10,281 nt of DNA, from assembly GCA_024709185.1 (NCBI GenBank), contig JANJXE010000222.1:1-10281 (forward strand), given 5' to 3'. Position numbers and translations under genes: made by a program. The notes beneath the pieces are model-generated. The model was not told the DNA's origin. It saw nothing but the letters and a program-made list of their open reading frames with translations, and made no database searches. Below, one piece after another: positions 1 through 5,962 of this stretch (position 1 is its first letter; each line of letters starts with the position of its first letter). Source of the stretch: Paludibacter sp. Lineage in GTDB: Bacteria > Bacteroidota > Bacteroidia > Bacteroidales > Paludibacteraceae.

Positions 1-354
1 GATTTGCTGGATAAAGCTACGCTTGATAAAGTAGTTGCTGATACTATGGTGGGTGGTGCTACTCTGACAGGTCTTCTGGGAACTTCAGCCTGGTATGCTC
101 CGGGTGCTGCTGCAGCTTATCTGGTTGAATCCATCATTCACGATCAGAAGAAAATTATTCCATGCTGTGTATCACTCGAAGGGGAATACGGACAAAACGA
201 CATCTGTATCGGTGTGCCGGTGGTGATTGGAAAAAACGGAGTTGAGGAAATTCTGGATTATAAACTAAATGCTGAGGAAATGGCTCTCTTTGAAAAAAGT
301 GCAGCTGCTGTGAGAGCAACTAATGCTGTCCTCGCTGAAATTAATATACTGTAA
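1..354 (+). CDS. mdh: Malate dehydrogenase, C-terminal part (5' end outside window)
   Basis: This is the last 117 residues of an NAD-dependent malate dehydrogenase of the LDH/MDH fold, which interconverts malate and oxaloacetate in the cytoplasm. The reading frame is open from base 1 and ends at TAA 352-354; a TTG at position 4 is only an internal Leu codon. Recognisable stretches are GGATLTGLLGTSAWYAPGAA, followed by the strand pair around CCVSLEGEYGQNDICIGVPV and the closing helix (EEMALFEKSAAAVRATN), which together form the C-terminal substrate-binding half of the family. The NAD-binding Rossmann half and the catalytic His lie upstream of the window. The perR-like gene begins 63 bases downstream and could be reached by read-through, as no convincing terminator lies between them. 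The family call is firm. The distinction from lactate dehydrogenase rests on overall resemblance, because the substrate-discriminating residue is not in view. Confidence 0.93.
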   Translation, partial: DLLDKATLDKVVADTMVGGATLTGLLGTSAWYAPGAAAAYLVESIIHDQKKIIPCCVSLEGEYGQNDICIGVPVVIGKNGVEEILDYKLNAEEMALFEKSAAAVRATNAVLAEINIL

Positions 355-388
355 GCCGGCTTTAGCGTAGGCTACCCGGACTTGCATT

Positions 389-407
389 GTTTTGTAAATT
401 TTAAAAC
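389..407 (+). promoter_or_regulatory. Imperfect 19-bp palindrome with -7-like box before perR
   Basis: The sequence GTTTTGTAAATTTTAAAAC pairs at seven of nine symmetric positions around a central A and ends 10 bases before the ATG at 418. It contains TAAATTTT (395-402), one base off the Bacteroidota -7 consensus TAnnTTTG. A 19-bp AT-rich palindrome over a promoter is the typical form of a Fur/PerR-family operator, so autoregulation by the adjacent PerR-like protein is an inference. No clear -33 box was found, and AT-rich palindromes arise easily by chance. Confidence 0.3.
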
Positions 408-417
408 ACCAGACGTC

Positions 418-831
418 ATGACTTACATGCAAGCTCATCGCTATCTGATGCAGTACTCTATCCGACCTTCGGTACAACGTACTGCAGTTATGGAATATCT
501 GATGAATCACAAGACTCATCCGACTGTAGATGAAATTTACCTGGCGCTTAGCCCGGGAATCCCGACGCTATCTAAAACAACGGTGTACAATACCCTGAAT
601 TTATTTATTGAGAAGGGTGCAGCACAGATGTTGACCATTGACGAAAAGAATACCCGTTATGATGCTGATATTTCGAAACATGCTCATTTCTATTGTACTT
701 CTTGCGGCAAAGTGCACGATATGTTCAATTTGAAACCGGAACTGTTCGAACTGCCTTCGAATCCTCAGTTCACAATAGATTCGGTGCAGTTATCGTATTA
801 TGGCACCTGCAACAATTGCAAGTCGAATTAA
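418..831 (+). CDS. perR: PerR-type peroxide-sensing Fur-family repressor
   Basis: A 137-residue metal-dependent DNA-binding repressor of the Fur family. Residues 1-80 form the winged helix (PSVQRTAVMEYL, HPTVDEIY, SKTTVYNTLNLF) and residues 81-137 the dimerisation domain. Structural zinc ligands are C93/C96 (CTSC) and C131/C134 (CNNC). The five regulatory-metal ligands known for Bacillus subtilis PerR (H37, D85, H91, H93, D104) appear as H34, D82, H88, H90 and D101, each shifted by exactly three. The last is Asp as in PerR; Fur proteins usually have Glu there. PerR binds Fe or Mn and is inactivated by H2O2 oxidation of its His ligands, which derepresses peroxide defence genes; that role here is inferred. 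ATG 418 was chosen over the in-frame TTG 382 because the latter adds a non-homologous leader and would place the 389-407 palindrome inside the gene; ATG 427 is also possible. The terminator at 855-883 follows. Confidence 0.88.
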   Translation: MTYMQAHRYLMQYSIRPSVQRTAVMEYLMNHKTHPTVDEIYLALSPGIPTLSKTTVYNTLNLFIEKGAAQMLTIDEKNTRYDADISKHAHFYCTSCGKVHDMFNLKPELFELPSNPQFTIDSVQLSYYGTCNNCKSN

Positions 832-854
832 CATCATCACAGGAAATTTAGTAG

Positions 855-883
855 AAAGCACACTTTTTAGTGTGCTTTTTTTT
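855..883 (+). terminator. Rho-independent terminator after perR
   Basis: AAAGCACACT (855-864) and AGTGTGCTTT (869-878) form a perfect 10-bp stem with a TTTT loop, and a T run extends to 883. It lies 23 bases after the perR stop and reads in the plus direction. It should end transcripts coming from mdh/perR and separate them from the outer-membrane gene downstream. Confidence 0.9.
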
Positions 884-890
884 ATCTTTG
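883..890 (+). promoter_or_regulatory. Bacteroidota -7 promoter box (TATCTTTG) for the Omp85 gene
   Basis: TATCTTTG matches the Bacteroidota sigma-ABfr -7 consensus TAnnTTTG at every fixed position and sits 20 bases before the ATG at 911, implying a very short leader. The first T of the box is the last T of the terminator run. An expected -33 TTTG is not clear: the region about 19 bases upstream falls inside the terminator stem and reads TTAG. Confidence 0.55.
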
Positions 891-910
891 AACCCAAAAT
901 TTATATTCCC

Positions 911-2182
911 ATGAAGAAGTCACTACTTACCGCATTAGTAATCTGTGTACTACTCCCTATCGGAGCAGCTGAAAAAGTAAAAACTGGATTCGGATTCGGA
1001 GCACTTCCTGCAGTTTCCTTCGACTCCGATTTGGGGTTTCAATACGGTGCTATCGTTAATCTGTATGACTATGGTGATGGAAAAGAGTATCCAAAGTACA
1101 ACCATTCTTTGTACCTCGAATGGTCGCGCTACACCAAAGGAACAGGTATCAATCGTTTGATGTACGATTCGGAAAAACTGATAAAAGGTATTCGTACTAC
1201 GGTGGATGTGACCTATCTGACTGATCAGATGCTGAATTTCTACGGCTTTAATGGAAATCAAACTGCTTTCAATGAGCAGGCGACACGCTCGTTTTATAGC
1301 TACGAACGAAATATGTTTCGGGTTAAAGCCGATTTCCAGGGAAATTTTGGTTCTTCCAATTTTGGTTGGGTTGGTGGGTATACCTATTATAACTTTGCTA
1401 TCGGAACTGTGGATTATGAAAAGCTGGGTTTACAACCCGATGCCGGAGGTTCGCTCTACGATCGCTATGTAGCAGCAGGAGCCATTACGCAAGGGGAGGC
1501 AAATGGAGGAAGTTTACATTATCTGAAAGCCGGATTAAAATACGATACCCGCGATCAACGTGCATTTCCGTCCAAAGGTATATGGACCGAGGCTGTGATT
1601 CAATCAGCTCCGTCGTTTATGAACGAAATGCCACATACGAAATTTGCGTTTATTCATCGGCAGTATTTCCCACTTCTTAAAGATATGGTGCTAGCCTACC
1701 GCATCGATTATCAAGCAACAATAGGCGACAATCGCGTGCCATTTTATGCGCAACCTCTGCTGATTACCAGTTTTCTAACTGCCTCTTCCAACCAGGGACT
1801 GGGGGGTGCTAAAACCTTACGCGGTATTTTACGCAATCGGGTAGTGGGAGATGATGTCGTATTTGGAAACTTTGAATTACGCTATAAATTTTTGAAATTC
1901 AATCTTTTTAATCAGAACTTTTACCTTGGCACCAACTTGTTTTTCGACTCAGGGATGATTCTTAAGCCCATGGAAATTCCGGGATTTGAAACAATGTCGG
2001 CAGCTGTCAAAGCCAATCTTTCATTGGGTGAATTTTCGGTCAATGAGTTGTATAGTTCGGCCGGTTTGGGTTTAAAAATCGGTTGGAACGAAAATTTTAT
2101 CATCTCAGTGGATCATGGTCGCTCATTTAATCAAAATCACGGTAAAGCAGGAACGTACATCTCGCTCAATTATTTGTTCTGA
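911..2182 (+). CDS. Omp85/BamA-type outer-membrane beta-barrel protein (surface antigen D15 domain, no POTRA)
   Basis: A 423-residue exported protein. Residues 1-20 are a signal peptide (MKKS, a hydrophobic core, then IGAA before EKVK), fitting signal peptidase I cleavage near residue 20. The remainder resembles the Omp85 barrel: GALPAVSFDSDLGFQYG (30-46) as an early strand, YDTRDQRAFPSKG (211-223), and TLRGILRNRVVGDD (302-315), where LRG matches the conserved (V/I)RG(F/Y) tip of the loop that plugs Omp85 barrels. The chain ends in YLF, with the terminal aromatic residue used for BAM-dependent assembly. There is no room for POTRA repeats, so this is a barrel-only member rather than BamA itself. 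Such proteins are common in Bacteroidota and their cargo is generally unknown. ATG 911 was preferred over upstream in-frame codons because it starts a clean signal peptide after the promoter and terminator. The glycosyltransferase frame opens two bases after its stop, suggesting co-transcription. Confidence 0.85.
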   Translation: MKKSLLTALVICVLLPIGAAEKVKTGFGFGALPAVSFDSDLGFQYGAIVNLYDYGDGKEYPKYNHSLYLEWSRYTKGTGINRLMYDSEKLIKGIRTTVDVTYLTDQMLNFYGFNGNQTAFNEQATRSFYSYERNMFRVKADFQGNFGSSNFGWVGGYTYYNFAIGTVDYEKLGLQPDAGGSLYDRYVAAGAITQGEANGGSLHYLKAGLKYDTRDQRAFPSKGIWTEAVIQSAPSFMNEMPHTKFAFIHRQYFPLLKDMVLAYRIDYQATIGDNRVPFYAQPLLITSFLTASSNQGLGGAKTLRGILRNRVVGDDVVFGNFELRYKFLKFNLFNQNFYLGTNLFFDSGMILKPMEIPGFETMSAAVKANLSLGEFSVNELYSSAGLGLKIGWNENFIISVDHGRSFNQNHGKAGTYISLNYLF

Positions 2183-2184
2183 GC

Positions 2185-3594
2185 GTGCTGGTGCTCACCG
2201 CTGATTTTTTAGTTGTAGTGTCGATGGTTGGTACCCCCTATGTTATTGCGGCTGTTCAGATGGATGGGACTCCATCATTTTCAGCTTTGTTGTTGAGTGT
2301 GGGTGTGGTATCGATGCTCGTTGCAATTTTGTATGTCGTTCTTCTTTTGCGCTTTATCAGGGGATGGGTCGTGGGAAGTAAGGCACAAAAGGCAGTTATT
2401 ACAGATTCTAAGAGCCTGTCATCCATCAACCCGCAATCTGCTTTTGCTACAAGTACGTATTATTCAGCTGGTCTGGAAATCACATTACCCACTGTTTCAG
2501 TAGTTGTGGTTTGCCATAACGAGGCTCATCAACTTTCTGACCTCATCGATGCCCTGAAAGCACAAACCATTAAAGATTTCGAACTCATTTGGGTGGATGA
2601 TCATAGTAACGATACAACTCAGCTACTGATGCAATCGACCATTAACTACATGCAGGATGTGAAAGTGTTGGTATCTTCTGGTACAGGTAAAAAGCAAGGA
2701 CTACGCACCGGAATTGAGGCAGCAAAAGGTGACCTGATTTTGGTTACAGATGCCGATTGCCAGCCGGCACCCGGTTGGTTGGAAGCGATGATGGGCGCTT
2801 ATAAGTCTTCTTCTGCCGATGTGTTGATAGGTCCGGTAACAATGGTGGGCGCTTGTCGTTCTTCTTCAGCCGATGTCTTGAAAGGTCCGGTTGCAATGGT
2901 GGACGTTCATCAAACTTCTTCTGCCGATGTGGTGAAAGTCCCGGTAAAAATGAGTGAAAGCCCGAACATCACTTCCCTGCCGACTGACCGGAAAAGCTGT
3001 TGGAAGGAACTTCAGCAACTGGAATTTGCTACCCTTGTGGCATCGGGAATGGCGGGTGCAGCTGCAGGAAAGCCTTTTATTGCTAACGGAGCCAATATGG
3101 GTTTCAAAAAATCTGTTTGGTTGATGCTTCACAATCAATTGCTTTTTCAGCGGTTGTCGGGCGATGATGTGTTTCTTATTCACGCGGTGAAGCAACAAAA
3201 AGGACTCATTCATGCGGTTTTCGATCCGGAGGCTATGGTGAAAACCCGTTCAGTTACATCGATTTCAGCCTTTTTTCGCCAGCGCCGGCGATGGCTGTCG
3301 AAAGCGCCTGCTTACCGCGATAAAGACATATTGTTTACGCAATGGGTGGTTGCAGGTATCAATCTCTGGATGCTGATGGTAGCGATTGCACTTCCTTTTA
3401 ATACAGTACTGATGGGATTGCTTTTACCTCTGGGATTTGTAAAACTTGTGCTCGATGCTGTCTTTATAAGTCGATTCAGTGCTTTTTTTGGGATAAATCC
3501 CCGTGCATTAAACGTAGTGATTCTTTTTATAATTTACCCCTTTTATGTGTTTAGTTTGGGATTGACCTTATTGAAATCGCCAAAACACTGGTAA
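2185..3594 (+). CDS. Membrane-anchored family 2 glycosyltransferase with an internal tandem repeat
   Basis: A 469-residue inner-membrane GT-A enzyme (GT2) that should transfer a sugar from a nucleotide-sugar donor on the cytoplasmic face; donor and acceptor cannot be read from the sequence. Hydrophobic segments lie near residues 1-24 and 33-58. The catalytic domain runs from TVSVVVVCHNE (103-113) through VDDHS (137-141), the metal-binding DAD (189-191), the GDD base motif (326-328) and QRRRW (366-370), which is the Q-x-x-R-W signature of cellulose-synthase-like GT2 enzymes. Three membrane helices follow (about 384-403, 406-428, 442-463). After the DAD motif an 18-residue unit occurs three times (202-255), where relatives are expected to have one. 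GTG 2185, two bases after the upstream stop, is the first available start. ATG 2224 or ATG 2314 are alternatives, the latter leaving a single N-terminal anchor. The gene is convergent with the Rieske-like gene. Confidence 0.85.
   Translation: MLVLTADFLVVVSMVGTPYVIAAVQMDGTPSFSALLLSVGVVSMLVAILYVVLLLRFIRGWVVGSKAQKAVITDSKSLSSINPQSAFATSTYYSAGLEITLPTVSVVVVCHNEAHQLSDLIDALKAQTIKDFELIWVDDHSNDTTQLLMQSTINYMQDVKVLVSSGTGKKQGLRTGIEAAKGDLILVTDADCQPAPGWLEAMMGAYKSSSADVLIGPVTMVGACRSSSADVLKGPVAMVDVHQTSSADVVKVPVKMSESPNITSLPTDRKSCWKELQQLEFATLVASGMAGAAAGKPFIANGANMGFKKSVWLMLHNQLLFQRLSGDDVFLIHAVKQQKGLIHAVFDPEAMVKTRSVTSISAFFRQRRRWLSKAPAYRDKDILFTQWVVAGINLWMLMVAIALPFNTVLMGLLLPLGFVKLVLDAVFISRFSAFFGINPRALNVVILFIIYPFYVFSLGLTLLKSPKHW
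2788..2949 (+). repeat. Three tandem 54-bp in-frame units inside the glycosyltransferase
   Basis: Units at 2788-2841, 2842-2895 and 2896-2949 each begin with ATG and encode 18 residues: MMGAYKSSSADVLIGPVT, MVGACRSSSADVLKGPVA and MVDVHQTSSADVVKVPVK. A fourth ATG follows at 2950, where the sequence diverges. By hand count, units 1 and 2 match at 44 of 54 bases, 1 and 3 at 42, and 2 and 3 at 39. Unit 1 is the canonical copy, since ADVLIGPV is the strand that normally follows the DxD region in GT2 enzymes. The other two add 36 residues to the catalytic domain. Confidence 0.93.
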
Positions 3595-3675
3595 GAAGCC
3601 AAAATGTAAATAACGGATGCTTCTGAGGTGGACAGATGATGTCAATTCGTAAATAATCGGGTATGCAGTTAAAAT

Positions 3676-4170
3676 TTATCGATAAATAAGGAGGATATCA
3701 TTTCCCTGCATCATTGTCTTGTATTTCTTCAATGGATGTTTGGAAGGGCCCGACAGGGGTTCGCCAAATCCATAGCCGGCATTGTACACCGTGCCACATT
3801 CGGGGCATTTTACTTCACCCAGTCGGTCGGGCAGGGGAGCTATACGTATGGAAGCATCGGCTTCGTGCGGGCATGCGAGGTCGTAGGCAAAATACAAACT
3901 ATTGCCGTAATCATCCATCATCACGCCAGTGCATACAAGTAACCCTCCGTAACCAATCCTGTCGGTAACGGTAACGGGTTTGGTAAACATCAGGTATTGA
4001 TTCACCGAATTTTTAAATGCCGGATAGTTGGCCGTGAGATTCAAGCTCATCGACACCGGATATTCAGGAACAGGCGAAACATACGAACCTTCGCAGCCGG
4101 TTGTGTTCAGGGTCAACACAACCAGCAACAAGAATAATGATGTATAGTTAAAAATCCGTCGATGGTGCAT
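3676..4170 (-). CDS. Rieske-like iron-sulfur lipoprotein with CPH...CPEC ligands
   Basis: A 164-residue probable lipoprotein. Residues 1-26 form a lipoprotein-like signal: a basic start (HHRR), a hydrophobic core, and TTGC with Cys26 as the acylation site; the box is weak because Thr stands where Leu is usual. The C-terminal half resembles a Rieske [2Fe-2S] domain: C100-P-H102, 19 residues, then C122-P-E-C125-G, with a later GFGEPLSGPSKHPLKKY stretch that resembles the loop closing such clusters. In classical Rieske proteins the second pair is C-x-x-H; here it is C-x-x-C. The protein could carry a 3Cys/1His [2Fe-2S] cluster or a metal ion, probably on the periplasmic side, with an unknown electron partner. 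It lies 102 bases after the aldo/keto reductase on the same strand, so it may have its own promoter, though I found no clear -7 box there. It ends facing the glycosyltransferase. Confidence 0.75.
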   Translation of the reverse strand: MHHRRIFNYTSLFLLLVVLTLNTTGCEGSYVSPVPEYPVSMSLNLTANYPAFKNSVNQYLMFTKPVTVTDRIGYGGLLVCTGVMMDDYGNSLYFAYDLACPHEADASIRIAPLPDRLGEVKCPECGTVYNAGYGFGEPLSGPSKHPLKKYKTMMQGNDILLIYR

Positions 4171-4272
4171 ACGATTCGTAAGGTGTTTGCTGGATGAAAT
4201 TCTGATTTAGACGGTCAGTAATTCTTTACCTGCTAAACGGATAAACTGCTTACAGGAACCTTGTGTCAGGAT

Positions 4273-5271
4273 TTATCGTCCTGCTATTTCTCCGATTTTC
4301 CAGAGTTCTTCTTCTGTAAAACTAAGATTTCCCAGAGTCTCGATATTTTCCTTCAGTTGAAGCACCGAACTTGTTCCGATAATTACCGAACTCACATCTT
4401 CGCGATGGAAGCACCAGGCGAGGGCCATCTGTGCCAGAGTTTGTCCACGTTGAGCAGCTAATTCGTTCAGTTGCTTCGATTTTTCAACAATATCCGGCGT
4501 TACCTGATTGCGTTGAAGGAAACCATGACTGAGTGCTGCCCGCGAGTGTTCAGGTATTCCCTGAAGGTACTTACCTGTGAGCAATCCCTGAGCCAGTGGT
4601 GAGAAACTGATAAAGCCCACTCCCTGCTCATCAGCCAGTGGAAGAACTTCCGTTTCGGGTTCACGGGCGTAGATATTGTATTTGCCCTGATAAATGAGGC
4701 AGGGGGTACCATTTTCGCGCAGGATACGATAGGCTTCACGGGCTTTATCTTCGGGATACTTCGAAATTCCGGCGTACAAAGCCTTGCCTTGCTTTACGAT
4801 ATCGGAAAGAGCGCCCATCGTTTCTTCAATCGGAGTGCTGGGATCGTAGCGGTGCGAGTAGAAAATATCGACATAGTCGAGATTCGTACGGTGCAGACTC
4901 TGATCGATGCTGGCCATCAGGTACTTGCGGGATCCACCATCGCCATAGGGACCGGGCCACATTTCGTGTCCGGCCTTAGTGCTGATAATCAGTTCGTCGC
5001 GGTATCCTTTCAGTTCTTTTTTCATCACCTTCCCAAAGTTCTTCTCAGCACTTCCAGCCGGATTACCGTAATTATTGGCAAGGTCGAAATGGGTAATGCC
5101 CTGATCGAAAGCAAATAAGAGCATGTTGCGTGCTTCTTCACGATCGTCGGCATCGCCGAAATTATGCCACAAACCAAGTGATATCAGGGGAAGCTTCAAT
5201 CCGCTTTTGCCCACCTTGCGATAGCTCATTCCGTTGATATAACGGTTTTCGTAAGCTGAATAGTCCGACAT
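4273..5271 (-). CDS. yghZ: Aldo/keto reductase, AKR14 (YghZ-like) type
   Basis: A 332-residue cytoplasmic NADPH-dependent oxidoreductase with the (beta/alpha)8 barrel of the aldo/keto reductases. The catalytic tetrad is visible as D63, Y68, K99 and H140 in FDLANNYG, ISTKAG and YSHRYD. The stretch from LWHNFGD (34-40) through ITHFDLANNYG and the GSAEKNFG element closely follows Escherichia coli YghZ, which reduces L-glyceraldehyde 3-phosphate and methylglyoxal. A cofactor-binding region near the C-terminus (SSVIIGTSSVLQLKENIE) is intact. Length is slightly below YghZ. The physiological substrate here is inferred; small reactive aldehydes are the likely class. The start lies 11 bases after the lemA stop, so co-transcription with lemA is likely. 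No frameshift or missing key residue is seen. Confidence 0.9.
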   Translation of the reverse strand: MSDYSAYENRYINGMSYRKVGKSGLKLPLISLGLWHNFGDADDREEARNMLLFAFDQGITHFDLANNYGNPAGSAEKNFGKVMKKELKGYRDELIISTKAGHEMWPGPYGDGGSRKYLMASIDQSLHRTNLDYVDIFYSHRYDPSTPIEETMGALSDIVKQGKALYAGISKYPEDKAREAYRILRENGTPCLIYQGKYNIYAREPETEVLPLADEQGVGFISFSPLAQGLLTGKYLQGIPEHSRAALSHGFLQRNQVTPDIVEKSKQLNELAAQRGQTLAQMALAWCFHREDVSSVIIGTSSVLQLKENIETLGNLSFTEEELWKIGEIAGR

Positions 5272-5282
5272 GGTGCTGTACT

Positions 5283-5873
5283 TTAAAATTGAACTTCGGG
5301 TGCTTTATTACTTCCCTCTTCGGCCTCGAAATATACTTTTTTATCAAAACCAAACATTCCTGCCAGGATAGTGGCCGGGAACTGACGAATCGTAGCGTTA
5401 AAACTTTTTGCCATCTCATTGAACTGAGTACGTTCGTTGGCAATACGGTTTTCGGTACCTTCGAGTTGTACCTGCAAATCGCGGAAGTTCTGATTGGCTT
5501 TCAGATCGGGATAATTTTCGGTAATCATGAGCAATCTTCCCAATGCTGAACTCAGTTCGCCCTGTGCTGCCTGAAATTCCTGCAACTTTTCGGGGGTCAT
5601 GTTTTCGGGATCAATGGTCATTTGCGTGGCACGTGCCCTTGCCGAAACAACACCTTCGAGGGTTTCCTGTTCGTGCGAAGCATAGCCTTTTACCGTAGCT
5701 ACCAGGTTAGGAATGAGATCGGACCGGCGTTGGTATTGATTTTCCACATTGGCCCACTGTGAATTTACATCTTCATCGAGGCGAACCAGTTTGTTGTACT
5801 GACTAATTGCACCCGATACGAGAAGAACCAAAATTGCAACTACTGCAATGAGAATTAATGTTGAGCGTTTCAT
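5283..5873 (-). CDS. lemA: LemA family membrane protein
   Basis: A 196-residue protein of the LemA family. One N-terminal transmembrane helix (about residues 5-24) follows a short basic start (MKRS), and the rest is a long alpha-helical domain. The family core is clear: LVRLDEDVNSQWANVENQYQ, then RRSDLIPNLVATVKGYA and the later NYPDLKANQNFRDLQ and RFNEMAKSFN-like segment (here TQFNEMAKSFNATIRQFP). LemA proteins have no established biochemical activity. They are often encoded beside TPM-domain proteins, as here, where the TPM gene lies immediately upstream, which suggests joint work in the envelope. The 89 bases between them (5874-5962) are AT-rich and hold no terminator I can support. Length is typical and nothing is missing. 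Confidence 0.95.
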   Translation of the reverse strand: MKRSTLILIAVVAILVLLVSGAISQYNKLVRLDEDVNSQWANVENQYQRRSDLIPNLVATVKGYASHEQETLEGVVSARARATQMTIDPENMTPEKLQEFQAAQGELSSALGRLLMITENYPDLKANQNFRDLQVQLEGTENRIANERTQFNEMAKSFNATIRQFPATILAGMFGFDKKVYFEAEEGSNKAPEVQF

Positions 5874-5962
5874 ACAGTTATAATTATTTGTTTATTTTCG
5901 TTAAGAACTTACATGTCGGAATTACCCTGTTTGTATTCTATCTTCGTTTAAAGTATTATTTT

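Noticed and set aside
352..378. Palindrome AAGCCGGCTT overlapping the mdh stop, followed by a second GC-rich inverted segment
   Set aside because: The palindrome leaves no loop and no T-tract follows, so it does not make a convincing terminator.
382..417. TTG start 12 codons upstream of the chosen perR start
   Set aside because: The added residues do not fit Fur-family N-termini, and the segment better explains a promoter and palindrome.
3594..3624. Inverted repeat AGAAGC / GCTTCT between the convergent genes
   Set aside because: Only six pairs with a 19-base loop and no T-tract on either strand; too weak to call a terminator. The rest of the 81-base gap holds nothing I can support.
4210..4272. 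In-frame open stretch of about 21 codons after the aldo/keto reductase stop
   Set aside because: The reductase already reaches the expected family end at its stop, and so short an open run needs no explanation.
5878..5892. Partial match to the Bacillus PerR box (TTATAATTATT) just upstream of lemA
   Set aside because: The second half-site is largely mismatched and the region is AT-rich, so chance is the better explanation.
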